64,000 nucleotides of DNA from an uncultured Flavobacteriaceae bacterium (GTDB taxonomy: Bacteria; Bacteroidota; Bacteroidia; Flavobacteriales; Flavobacteriaceae). Within the stretch, counting starts at the first letter, position 1. Each line of letters starts with the position of its first letter. A model generated the notes under the pieces. That model worked only from the letters and a program-made list of their open reading frames with translations, did not search any database and was not told the DNA's origin. The translations under genes were made by a program, and so were the position numbers. Shown piece by piece: positions 38,918 to 49,000 of this stretch. Where the stretch lies: assembly GCA_947494205.1 (NCBI GenBank), contig CANLUH010000014.1, forward strand, positions 34,275-98,274. The letters run 5' to 3'.

Positions 38918-39572
38918 TGGTATTTTATTTTTAGTTTCTATTTTTTAGGAGTCTTCTATTAACATAAATGCTAATAGATTATAGTTCAACTCATTACCTA
39001 AGTGAATAAGTTCTGGACATACTTTAATTCCCTATTCGTCTATTTTAAATTTTATAGCCCTTTCTGGCCTATCTACAAAAAAATTATCTTGAGCACGAAT
39101 AATGCATAAAAACATAAAGGAAAGTGAAAACGGAATGCGTTTTACCCTTATAACATTGGGGTATATAATATTCGTAATACTTAAAAACCTAAAAGCATTA
39201 GGTTTAAAAAAAGTAGAATCGTTCATGTGTAGGTTTTTATTAATATTTATTCAATTTGGAAATAATTACACCAAAAAACGTAAGGTTCGTTTAAGAGGCA
39301 GTAAAAATTTATAACAAACAAATAAAACCAAATCTTAAATATTTGATTACTTTTTACAGGGTACTAATGGGGTTTCATAGTATATTAGCGCTTATAAACC
39401 CTCTACAAATAAGGATTTTGATGTGAAATTAATTTCAACAACAAACAACACAATTCTTTATAAACGCAAGCCTAAAAAGGCTTTTAAAGGGGTTCTAAAA
39501 GGGTATTTACAAATAAAACTAAGGTTAAGATTTTAAAATTCAGTTTATTATTTGTTTCATTGTAGTGTAGTT
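38909..39572. other. 664-bp divergent intergenic region
   Basis: This separates the minus-strand propeller gene from the plus-strand regulator at 39573 and should hold both promoters. A single TGTCCAG half site occurs near 39012-39019 (minus strand). Two overlapping ORFs of 64 codons (39032-39226, minus) and 70 codons (39102-39314, plus) face each other. Neither resembles a family I know, and at most one can be real. A run of AAAAGG/GGTTCTAAAAGGG-like direct repeats lies at about 39470-39510. Nothing else is recognised. Confidence 0.5.
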
Positions 39573-41420
39573 ATGATTTTTAAAACAAACACATATTTTA
39601 ATTTAACAAGTGTCCCCAAAACACTTATTATACTTTTCTTTTTATTCGCAAAACAGACACTTGCAAATACTCAAGAGATTGATTTCTGTAAAACGCCAAA
39701 CCTTACTATAGAAGAATTAAATAACTATGTTAATAAAGATTGGTTTAAGACATTACACGAAAAGCCAGAAGTAATAAAACTAGAAAGGCAAAAAACGTAT
39801 ATCCACCTTCAAGAAAACACAGCTATTACTACCGATGATTTTAAAACCATTGTACTCTACGTTTGGTATGCAGAGCTTAGTAATAAAATACAAGAATTTG
39901 AAGACACAAACTTTTATTTTCATAAAGCCTTATCACTCGCATTAAAAAAGAATTCTAATCGGTATATCTATTTTGTTACTGTAAATTATGTAAGACACTT
40001 AAGAGCACAGAAAATTTATCAACCTGCACAAAAAATGCTGGAAGGGCTTTTAGATATTTTTAATAACAACTGTAATAATGAGGATTTAATTAACTCTTTA
40101 AAAATAATGGAATTATTAAGTTCTATTGCAAATGAAACTGGCAAATGGACTACTTGCGAGGCTTTACTTAAAGAGATGATTAGTATAGAAGAAAAGCAAC
40201 GCAAATCGTTCAGGCTCTCTACCTTTTATAACAATCTTGGATATCTTCAGCTAAAGCAATTACAAAATATAGCAAAAGCAGAAACCTATTTTAATAAGTC
40301 GCTAGAAACCTTATTACTCATGCCGCCTTCAAAAAACCCGCAAAGAGATACACTTGCCATGTGGAATATAAGAGAAAACTTAGCACATGTTCATGTTAAG
40401 AAAAAAAACTATAAAGCGGCAGAAAATCTTTATATTAATACTCAACGTTATAGAACCAGGCACAATATTAAATCTATTCGTGCAAAGCTATATTTAGCAG
40501 AATTATATTTAGATTATTATTCCGATTCTACATTTATTAATTATATGAATGGCCTACTGTTAACTTATAAAAATGTGCCTAATACAATTAGTAAAAGCGA
40601 TAAACTTAAGTTTAGTAAACTCCTAAATTCATACTCTAAAAAGGATTTAAAGGATGGGTATAAAAGTAGTGCTTTAGATTTAAGTGCTGTATTACTTCAG
40701 TCTTTTTATGAAGAAAAATCTAAGGCTCAAATCTCTTTTTCTAAATCCTACTTTAGTACTATACAAAAAGATGTCGCCGAAAAACTAAAAATTGAATCTC
40801 AATTATTAAAAAATGAGAAAAGAAACAGTGATCTTTCTAACATCATCTTAATATTACTAATCATTATTCTAATAAGTATTGCCATTGCCTCTAGAATTTA
40901 TATTACAAGAATTAGAACTCAAAAAAACAACCAAAAAATAAAAGCAGAACTTGCCGAAATGAAGTTAGTACAATCTAAATTAGAGCTGGATGCTAACAAA
41001 TCGCTTTTAGACAATATAAAATCTGATAATTTAGTAAAAAACCAATTACTAAAAACGTGGTTAAAAGAACTTAAAGATATTGGCAGCACTAAAGATATTT
41101 TAGACATAAAAACGCACGTTAAATCATTAATACTTAATGTTAACGAACGCTTAAATGATACTAGCGCTTATAACCATATTATTGAGAGTTTAGATGAATC
41201 TAATCCTTTATTTCAAAAAAAGTTAATTAGCAAGTTCCCAAACCTTACTAAACGAGAAATACAATTTTGTTTGCTTATTCATTTAGATCGAAGCCGTAAT
41301 GAAATTATGAGCTTAATGAAGGTGAATTTAAATGCTTATAAATCTACACAAAATAGAATACGACGTAAACTAGAGTTAGATAAAACGATTACGCTTAGAG
41401 AGTTTATAAAAGATTTTTAA
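39573..41420 (+). CDS. TPR-transmembrane-HTH regulator
   Basis: The 615-residue protein starts at the ATG at 39573; a TTG 21 bases upstream is less likely. A hydrophobic signal segment lies at about 15-32. TPR-like helical repeats (about 60-390), a TM helix (about 421-445), a coiled coil, and a C-terminal LuxR-like HTH (about 555-600, LTKREIQFCLLIHLDRSRNEIM) follow. It is the fourth member of this architecture in the window. It is divergent from the propeller-protease operon, which it may control, by inference. The HTH is the most divergent of the four. Confidence 0.75.
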   Translation: MIFKTNTYFNLTSVPKTLIILFFLFAKQTLANTQEIDFCKTPNLTIEELNNYVNKDWFKTLHEKPEVIKLERQKTYIHLQENTAITTDDFKTIVLYVWYAELSNKIQEFEDTNFYFHKALSLALKKNSNRYIYFVTVNYVRHLRAQKIYQPAQKMLEGLLDIFNNNCNNEDLINSLKIMELLSSIANETGKWTTCEALLKEMISIEEKQRKSFRLSTFYNNLGYLQLKQLQNIAKAETYFNKSLETLLLMPPSKNPQRDTLAMWNIRENLAHVHVKKKNYKAAENLYINTQRYRTRHNIKSIRAKLYLAELYLDYYSDSTFINYMNGLLLTYKNVPNTISKSDKLKFSKLLNSYSKKDLKDGYKSSALDLSAVLLQSFYEEKSKAQISFSKSYFSTIQKDVAEKLKIESQLLKNEKRNSDLSNIILILLIIILISIAIASRIYITRIRTQKNNQKIKAELAEMKLVQSKLELDANKSLLDNIKSDNLVKNQLLKTWLKELKDIGSTKDILDIKTHVKSLILNVNERLNDTSAYNHIIESLDESNPLFQKKLISKFPNLTKREIQFCLLIHLDRSRNEIMSLMKVNLNAYKSTQNRIRRKLELDKTITLREFIKDF

Positions 41421-41442
41421 AATAATTTAACTTAGTTAAAAC

Positions 41443-41685
41443 TTAGGTATTGGTTTTATTATAAAGTGTCTTCATTACTCTATTACTATTTATTATGATA
41501 TGTTTTATTAAATTTAAGAGTATTGTATTAATAAAAAAACCAATAGGAATCGCTAAGAGTATATTCCAGAAGTATTTTGGTTTATAATCTTCTAAATATT
41601 GACTTAAAATGTAAACAACAATCATAATAACTATCGTGGGGATAATGATTTGTTTTGGTTTAATTCTTGTAAATACCTTCTCCAA
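41443..41685 (-). CDS. Small membrane protein (80 aa), paralog of the 42347 gene's N-terminus
   Basis: The 80-residue protein has two hydrophobic segments (about 12-30 and 40-60). The only start that gives a full product is TTG at 41685, 7 bases after the stop of the upstream gene. That start is supported by alignment with the 174-residue protein at 42347-42871. Both place a Pro-Lys-x-Phe and a LLAIPIG/LFLAIPIG motif at the same distance from the start. The two are therefore paralogs, this one being shortened after the second helix. Function is unknown. Confidence 0.55.
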   Translation of the reverse strand: MEKVFTRIKPKQIIIPTIVIMIVVYILSQYLEDYKPKYFWNILLAIPIGFFINTILLNLIKHIIINSNRVMKTLYNKTNT

Positions 41686-41692
41686 TTTTCAG

Positions 41693-42250
41693 TTAATTAT
41701 TAATAGGTTCTTTTTCTAGCATAGGAAAAAAAATCGTTATACACATAAAAAACACATCATCTAAAACTGAAAAATTTTCATATAAATTAGCCAAGAACAT
41801 AGTTATTAATAATACAACGCTCCCCATAATTACACTAGACATAATCGTTTTTATTTTATACACATACTGCATAAATATAACATAAACGATATAAGACACT
41901 ACAGGAGCTAAAAAAGCAATATAAACTAATACTTTTGATAACTGATAGTAAGTTAAATACATAACTACATAAACACCTACAGCGGATATAAGAAAGCGTT
42001 TTAACGATAGATACTTTTTATCTTTTGTTTTGACATATAAATTGATAATGGCTCCTAAATGCAGGATGATAGAAAACAGTAAATAGAGTATATATTTATT
42101 GTTTTGTTCATTTAAAAACAGCTCAATAATAGATGATTTTGAATTAGAACTATCTAGTAAATTGGTATTTAAAATGTAGATATATAAACAACTTAGTATT
42201 GTAAAGCATAATCCTATTACTAATAAGAATATAGTTTCTTTTATTTTCAT
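41693..42250 (-). CDS. Polytopic membrane protein of unknown function (185 aa)
   Basis: The 185-residue protein has about five to six hydrophobic helices (starting near residues 7, 55, 86, 108, 137 and 165) and short loops, with no signal for export. It is followed 7 bases later by the 80-residue membrane protein, so the two are probably co-transcribed. No family is recognised. Confidence 0.6.
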   Translation of the reverse strand: MKIKETIFLLVIGLCFTILSCLYIYILNTNLLDSSNSKSSIIELFLNEQNNKYILYLLFSIILHLGAIINLYVKTKDKKYLSLKRFLISAVGVYVVMYLTYYQLSKVLVYIAFLAPVVSYIVYVIFMQYVYKIKTIMSSVIMGSVVLLITMFLANLYENFSVLDDVFFMCITIFFPMLEKEPINN

Positions 42251-42346
42251 TATGTATATATCATTATTGTCATTGTTTTAGTTTCACCGTAAGTGGTAAA
42301 ATAATAAGTAATGTTATTAACCAAGAATAATCTATTGCTAATTCTG

Positions 42347-42871
42347 TTATTTTTTCATAATACTCAATGGGTAAATAATCACCATTATAAAAGTTACAAG
42401 TAAATAAAAAAGCAATAATTCATTTTGAATATCTGAAAAAACATTTACAAATAGAATAATTACAAAAACTCCCAAAATATACCACAGTAAGTTTAACAAA
42501 AGGTTTTTATTCATCCTAATTTTAAATAAAAATTTAGAAATTAGTATAAATAATAAAACGCATAAAGGAATATTTATTAATATAAGAGACAAACCAGCAG
42601 TATACCCTCCCCCCTTCAAAACATAAAAAAACAAATAGAAGTTGCCGTACATAAGTATAACTAACACTATTCCTTTTAGATATGAAACATTATAAATTTT
42701 ATTAATATTATATAAAGCACCTAAACCTATAGGTATTGCTAAAAATAAGTTTCCAAAATGCTTTGGTTCTAATCTGTACAAAAAAAGATTACTCAATATA
42801 GTAACAACCACCATTGTAACTATTCCTATTATCAATATATCTTTCTTTAGTTTTTGGGGTTTCGTTTCCAC
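42347..42871 (-). CDS. Polytopic membrane protein of unknown function (174 aa)
   Basis: The 174-residue protein has about six hydrophobic helices. It starts with GTG at 42871, inside the last 25 bases of the 533-residue gene, so the two are translationally coupled. Its first 60 residues align without gaps to the 80-residue protein at 41443, which supports the GTG start. No family is recognised. Its coupling to the soluble 533-residue protein suggests a shared job, perhaps as a membrane partner. Confidence 0.6.
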   Translation of the reverse strand: METKPQKLKKDILIIGIVTMVVVTILSNLFLYRLEPKHFGNLFLAIPIGLGALYNINKIYNVSYLKGIVLVILMYGNFYLFFYVLKGGGYTAGLSLILINIPLCVLLFILISKFLFKIRMNKNLLLNLLWYILGVFVIILFVNVFSDIQNELLLFYLLVTFIMVIIYPLSIMKK

Positions 42872-44448
42872 TTTGTTTTATCTGGATTATCTGGATTAGT
42901 ATAATAAGATGTGTTACCGCCTATAGTTGGTTTTTCCTTTTCATCTTGATGAGCAAAAAATATTCCATGTAAAAAAACATTTCCTGTTAATGGTTCATTC
43001 GCTGTGTTTCTCACATCTGTTCCTGGACTTGAAAAATATGAATTTTGCAGCGGTTGATTTTCAGTAAAAACCTCCGAAGAATAATATAGTATCATATCTG
43101 CTCCTTCATCAGTTTTAATTCCTATTTCTTTTGGTGTTTGACTCAAACTTTTAAAAAAATCCTCAAAAGCTTCCGTACTATGTTTGGAATACTCTTTTCC
43201 ATTAGGTAAACTTTCATTCCTCACTACAGCAAATCTAATACTTTGATTTTGAATTTTTGGATCTGTTAAAACTCCTCCTTCACTTTCTCCCACAAATTGT
43301 GATTCTCCAGCAGCTGGCGTAGAAAGGTGCCCTAAAATATCAAATGTTCCTATTTTTTCTTGTAGAACTTTAGCCCATCTCCAATGTATATGCAACGCAT
43401 GAAATGCTCCAGGTGTTGAGGCATGAAGATCACCTCCAGCTCCCCACCAATGAATATTATCCCAAGTGTATTGTTCGGTTCTTTCTGTACTAAACCCTCC
43501 CAAAAAACCTTTTGTTGTACTTCTTTCTATAGAAAAAATATTAGAACCTTTAACAATTCCATTCCCTACCATTTCTGCAATGAGTGGTTTTTCAGAAGAT
43601 TCAAAAACCGCATGCTCTGCTCCTAATATTCCTGCCAATTCTCTAGCATCATCAAAATCCTTGAACAAACCTACATGATTATTAATTTTTTCTTCGGATG
43701 TAATTCTCCCCTCTATTCTCGACCAAGTGATATCATTGTCTTTATATCCTTTTACGTATGCATAGGTATCCAAACTTAAATACATTCTATAATCAACTCT
43801 AACAGATCCTAAATACCCATCATTTCTATTTTCATAATAGATTTTTGTCATGGGATGCATCCGCGCTGCAAAAATACCACCTGTCGGTTCATGTGCTGGG
43901 GTATCGTTATAATCTGTTAAAACATATTTTTGTGTAATGTGCAAATGGTAGCTATCGTCTCCAAATAGTTTTTTTCTACTTTTCCATGAGGCAGTAACAA
44001 CATGCTCTATACTGTTTTTATAAGCATTAAAATTAGCCAATGACCCTGGATCATTCTCTGAAGTAAGCGCATCATTTTTAGTTTTTTTCTCTGCTCTAAA
44101 ATCAACACTTAATGGTGTATAATCATCATTTACTTGTTCAAAATCTTTATGCCCTAAAACTAACTTATAGGGTTTATAAAGTTTGCCTTCATTATTAACT
44201 GCTCCTGCTTTAGGATATACCCAAAGTGCAATAACACCAATATCGTAAGCCATTCTATAACCATTATGATGTATGTTTTTTAATGTTAGTCCGCCATCAA
44301 AAATTTGTCCTTTTTTAACAGTTACTACATTATCTGGGTTTTCATCTGTTGGTATTTTTAATTCATAATCTCTAGCATATACAGACCATTTAAAATTCCA
44401 TGCCTTTTCTTGCTTAATAGTATCGTTTTCAAATTTCTTTTCGTTCAT
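42847..44448 (-). CDS. Protein of unknown function with His/Trp-rich motif (533 aa)
   Basis: The 533-residue protein has no signal peptide or membrane helix. A cluster of aromatic and His residues (GAFHALHIHWRW, near residue 350) and a late LHGIFFAHQDE stretch could bind metal, but this is speculation. It contains segments with beta-rich character (IYYENRNDGYLGSVRVDYRM). It begins 3 bases after the stop of the 349-residue gene and overlaps the start of the 174-residue membrane gene, so the three form one unit. I do not recognise the family. Confidence 0.6.
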   Translation of the reverse strand: MNEKKFENDTIKQEKAWNFKWSVYARDYELKIPTDENPDNVVTVKKGQIFDGGLTLKNIHHNGYRMAYDIGVIALWVYPKAGAVNNEGKLYKPYKLVLGHKDFEQVNDDYTPLSVDFRAEKKTKNDALTSENDPGSLANFNAYKNSIEHVVTASWKSRKKLFGDDSYHLHITQKYVLTDYNDTPAHEPTGGIFAARMHPMTKIYYENRNDGYLGSVRVDYRMYLSLDTYAYVKGYKDNDITWSRIEGRITSEEKINNHVGLFKDFDDARELAGILGAEHAVFESSEKPLIAEMVGNGIVKGSNIFSIERSTTKGFLGGFSTERTEQYTWDNIHWWGAGGDLHASTPGAFHALHIHWRWAKVLQEKIGTFDILGHLSTPAAGESQFVGESEGGVLTDPKIQNQSIRFAVVRNESLPNGKEYSKHSTEAFEDFFKSLSQTPKEIGIKTDEGADMILYYSSEVFTENQPLQNSYFSSPGTDVRNTANEPLTGNVFLHGIFFAHQDEKEKPTIGGNTSYYTNPDNPDKTKWKRNPKN

Positions 44449-44451
44449 CTC

Positions 44452-45501
44452 TTAAGCAATTATATTAGTTGTGTCTTCAAACTGTTCTCCTCTCGCATAT
44501 ATAGATTTTTGTATTTGTGTAGCAACTTTTGTTCTTCGATCTATAACAGTTAATATCACATTATGCGCTCCTATTCCTAATTGGCATGATTGCGCATTTC
44601 CTAATTCTTTATAACTGTTTTCCCAATCGTAAATACTCCAACTTGCCCAAGCATAATCGTAATTATTACCACCACTTCCACCAAGTGTAACAGCATATAA
44701 ATCTACGCCATTAGAATGACTTCCTTGACGAATATCTATAACCAAAGAAGCTTGAGACGCTGGATAATACGTAAAGTGGTGTCCATTTGGAATCATCCAA
44801 TACGGACATAAATGTGTTTGATACGTACTTTCACCTTCTAATTTATAACACAGAATAGGTGTTATATTTTCAGAACGTTCTTGTCTCGAACTATTACCAT
44901 GTGTATGGTTATGCCCATCACCTTCTAATAATTCTTCAGTTAATGGTATTATTTCTATACTAGAGCGTCGTTTTAAAGGTCGCCAATGCGATGTTAATGC
45001 AATTACTTTTCCATCGTTTCCAATTCTAACGTCTATTCCTGCTCCAATTACTGGCACACTTCCGTTAGTTCCTGCTTCTAAATAAATCTGAAACTTACAT
45101 AACCAATGATCTGGTTCTAATGTACTCGGGTTTACAACTACTGTTATAGTTCCCGTTCTTAGACTATTAACGTTTGGAAATATTACTTTTGGAACCTCCT
45201 TAGTATCCGCTTGCTCTGTTACAAATTTAAAAAAGGCTTTATTAGCATCATTTATAAATACTTTTGCTAATCGTTCTACTTCACCTTCCGTAGTTGGTAA
45301 TCGCCTATAATTAGGATTTTTAAATAACTCTGCTTTGTTTTTGTAATTAATCCATCCGCTTACTGATGATATATTAAAAGAAAAGTCTTCTGGATTTCTT
45401 CCGCCATTAGGTAAATCGAATAACAATTGAGACAATTGCTTCGTTTTACCTTTTAAAAACGAAATATCTAATAGCTTTTCGTGTATATAGGTTTCTTCCA
45501 T
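44452..45501 (-). CDS. Protein of unknown function (349 aa)
   Basis: The 349-residue protein starts METYI-like (MEETYIHEK), has no signal peptide, and is predicted to be largely beta-rich in its second half (SLVIDIRQGSHSNGVDLYAV, NVILTVIDRRTKVATQ). The last part has PKD/Ig-like alternation. It contains a HNHTHG cluster near residue 200. It is followed by the 533-residue gene after 3 bases. Its start resembles that of the 1170-residue protein (MEET...). Function is unknown. Confidence 0.55.
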   Translation of the reverse strand: MEETYIHEKLLDISFLKGKTKQLSQLLFDLPNGGRNPEDFSFNISSVSGWINYKNKAELFKNPNYRRLPTTEGEVERLAKVFINDANKAFFKFVTEQADTKEVPKVIFPNVNSLRTGTITVVVNPSTLEPDHWLCKFQIYLEAGTNGSVPVIGAGIDVRIGNDGKVIALTSHWRPLKRRSSIEIIPLTEELLEGDGHNHTHGNSSRQERSENITPILCYKLEGESTYQTHLCPYWMIPNGHHFTYYPASQASLVIDIRQGSHSNGVDLYAVTLGGSGGNNYDYAWASWSIYDWENSYKELGNAQSCQLGIGAHNVILTVIDRRTKVATQIQKSIYARGEQFEDTTNIIA

Positions 45502-45549
45502 ATATTGTAGAATATGATAAATTTAATAAGGTCTTAAAAAGAGTAAAAA

Positions 45550-45626
45550 GTCAAGTTGAACTTAATCGAAAAAACGTTATCGAATTTATAGATTAAGATA
45601 AGGGTTCGACTGCGCTCAACCTGACA
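45550..45626. repeat. Intergenic inverted-repeat element
   Basis: The left arm GTCAAGTTGAACTTAATCGAA (shown in part: positions 45550-45570) pairs imperfectly with TTCGACTGCGCTCAACCTGA at 45605-45625. The right arm closely matches 59974-59995. Such hairpin-forming elements are common between flavobacterial genes. Confidence 0.6.
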
Positions 45627-45653
45627 ATACTAAATTTACTGTTTCCTTGTTAA

Positions 45654-46022
45654 TTAATTTGTTTCTAGAATTGTTTTAACACGTTCTATCTCAGCTTCAC
45701 ACAGTGCTTGTGTATCAAAATACTCAATACGTCTAGCAACTATAGTTTGTTGCTCGTCTACAACATTAAAATACCATTTACCATTGGCAGCTATTTTTAT
45801 AGTAATACTATTCGTTGTATTTAAGTAATGATCTACAGCAGCCTGTAAAGCAGTAAAAGCAAATGCCTCTGTTGGGTATCGTCTACTGCTACTTAAAATA
45901 ACAGTCCCGTTAGTGTCTAATAACCTAAAACGAAATTCATCTATTCCGTCGTTATCCAATTCATTATAAATTACCGTTGTTGTGTTTTCGCCTAAGTCTA
46001 AGCTACCCAGACTCGTCATCAT
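45654..46022 (-). CDS. Small YegP/DUF1508-like protein (122 aa)
   Basis: The ~122-residue protein contains FRFRLLDTNGTVILSSSRRY and a second beta-rich half with KWYFNVVDEQQTIVARR. This resembles the YegP/DUF1508 fold, in which short beta-alpha units repeat. The ATG at 46022 is chosen; longer starts (GTG 46055, ATG 46049 and 46034) read further into the upstream gene. It overlaps the end of the 1170-residue gene by 20 bases, so they are translationally coupled. Function is unknown. Confidence 0.55.
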   Translation of the reverse strand: MMTSLGSLDLGENTTTVIYNELDNDGIDEFRFRLLDTNGTVILSSSRRYPTEAFAFTALQAAVDHYLNTTNSITIKIAANGKWYFNVVDEQQTIVARRIEYFDTQALCEAEIERVKTILETN

Positions 46023-49000
46023 GGGTATGTCCATCCTCAGAACCGCCATCGCCACTTAATCCTGAATCTCCTGTGGCTTCACCATTGTAGTTTTCACAAA
46101 AACATGGTAACCCTTCTACATCTAAAGCATTAGAACGTGCTTGTAAAATAGTAAGCGAAGTAGGTAATCTTGTCTCCCAAGGCTCACCTTCTACAACACC
46201 AACACCTTGCTCTAATTCATCTACAATAGATAAATGCAGTGGATCATTTACAGTAGGGACTTCTCCTCCATTCCAAATTTCTCCAGTTTCCATATAATGT
46301 AATACCGCTTCTTCGTAATTAGGGCGTACTGGCACAACGACTCTTGCCATTCCCGATTTTAAGAATCCTAAAAAGATAGGATCGGTATCATCTTGTCTAT
46401 ATAATTCTTTCCATTCACATTCTTCTCCCCAGTAATATGGATAAAATAAATACGAAATAATATCCCACTCAAAAGCCTGTTCAAAAAACTTAACTTGGCT
46501 AGCATAATTCTCTAAACCTCCGCGTTGCATTATAGGCATATCTTTAGAAGATTCGCATCCACCTTGTTTTTTAAGGTAAAAATCTTCTCCCATATTTACC
46601 TCTAACCATTGTAAACAGCTTTTCTTTAATTCTTCCTTCTCAACTAAACGATTATAAGCTGGATTTGTTCGTAATACAGTATTTTGTAATCCTGCCAAAG
46701 CATTATCGTAAGCAGCTTTTTGATCCTTGTAAGCGTTTAGTATTTTATTAAACGTTTCAATTTTCCACTGTTCTAAAATTTCTGCTTTTCGTTTTACTCT
46801 AGCTGTAACATTAAAGTGGTATTGAGAAACATAACCACATATTAAGGATACTGGAAGTTTACCTTCTTTATAACCATAAACGCTTTTATAACCATACGGA
46901 TTTGTAAAATTCTCATCACCTATTGCCATTCTAAACCAAACCCTATTAGCATCGCTACTTTTCCTAGAATAGGTTCCATCTACTTCAATAGTATCTAATA
47001 AATAACCCTCTGGCAAGGTAAATGTGTTTTCTTTAAATTTAAAACCCGAAGCACTACCTGGCGATTCTGCATACGCATTAGATACTTCTTTATATAACGC
47101 TGGCGGTGCATCTACTTTAGCTCCGTAACCTGCTGCCCATTGTGCATAATTAGTTTCGGTTACAGATGTATGTTTAGGTAAACCTGACTCTCTAGGGTCA
47201 ACGGGTTTCTCTATACTTGTACTCGCGGTATCATCTTGAGTCATTGCCCACAAATGGAACTTTGCTGGCTGCGGAATCATAAACTCGTACATTAATCGCT
47301 TGCCATAATTAACGACTTGATTTTTGTATATTTTATCAACCCAACGATATATACCTGTTACATGGTTACTGTTTTCTCCACGATTATCTAAACCGTGCTC
47401 ATTATTCTCTTCGTACTCTTCAATAATTTTCGTGGTACGTTCCTCTCTTACTCGTTCTACAACACGTTCCATAGCACGATCTGTAACACTTTGAGAATAA
47501 AAAACTGCTTGCGCATCAGATTCTGTAGATGACGTTGCTGTAGAAAAATTAGAATCTACAACCAGTTGCGTTGGTCCGTATTTAGCACTTAAACTAACTC
47601 CTAAATCGAAAGCTGTATCTTCCTGAATAATTTGAGATGTTTCTTGTTCCATCTCATAACGATCCGTTGTAATAGTATCTCTTAATTTTTCTGTCTCTTT
47701 CTCTGTTTCTACAGTAAATGTAGATTCTGAACGACGTAATCGTCTTGTGGCACGCTTTTTATACTCTCCCTTTAATACATTTTCTATGTGCGACACTTCT
47801 CCTGCAACGTAACAACATATTTCTTGCTCTACTTTACGATAATCTGCAATACCTAATGGCGCCATTTTAGGTTCCACAGTAGTACTACCTGATCCATCAT
47901 CTCCAGTATCGCCATCTGATGCTTCTCCTCCAAATCGTAAACAATGAATTCTAGAATTACGCATTAACGTAACATCTGCGCATAGTGGATTTACAGCACC
48001 TCCAGAACTAGTTTCTAAAGTTTGTGCAAGTAACGCATTGTTTTTAAAATATTTTATAGCACTACCATCTCTTTCTATTCTAAACGTATCACCACCAACT
48101 ACATTACCTAATTGTCCCTTATCTACACCTCTTTCCATGGTTCCAAAAAACAAGGTCTTAGTTATAGGATGCATTTTTATATATATTGCATAATCAATGG
48201 TATTAAACTGAATGTTTTCATCTATATAAGACAAGCCTACATACGCATCAAAACTAATAGTGGAATATAATATTGGCATTTTCCACTCTACAAACCCATT
48301 GGCTGTTATGTACTCTTGAGATGCTCCTCCTGCAACACTATAACTTGTAAAGTTGTTATTACTTACATAATTGGACACCTCATTAACCGTTAAATTAACG
48401 CGATTTATAAGTGTTGGTCTATTTGTATTATCGCAAACAATAGGTGGTGGTACACGATTATCTTTTCCTTTTAACTCTATAATAGACCCGCCTGTAGCAA
48501 CTACCTTTTTTGTTAAATTAATATCTTTAAATGCACTCGTGCTTAACGTATGCATCTCTTTTTCCAACTTTTTAATCGCTTCAACTGGTGTTTTAGTAGC
48601 TTCTAAACTAAGTTCTTTAACAACTCTCATTGTTGTTTCAGAGACTTTACCTTTTAAATATTCGGCACTTAAAGGTGTCCCTATTATACCTTGAATTTCA
48701 CTTTCCGATGGTGCTTTAATAACATCTTCTAATTCCTCACCTTCTAAACTTCTAAATTGTTCTTTTACAGGTATTTCTTTTTCTAAAACCTCACCATATT
48801 CTTCTGCATATCTAGTATTAAGCGTCTGTAATTCCTCTATAGTATTTTTATAGTCTATTAATTTTTCTGAAGCTTCTTTTACATCTTCTTGTTCTTCGTA
48901 AAACACTAAATCTTCTACTTTTTTAGACACATTAGGTTTTCGTTTTGGCACAACCGTTTCTGGGACTACAACACGAGCACAGGCTAAACGTTGTAAGTCG

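Noticed and set aside
39032..39314. Facing small ORFs in the 39-kb intergenic region
   Set aside because: They overlap on opposite strands and resemble no family; there is too little evidence to call either a gene.
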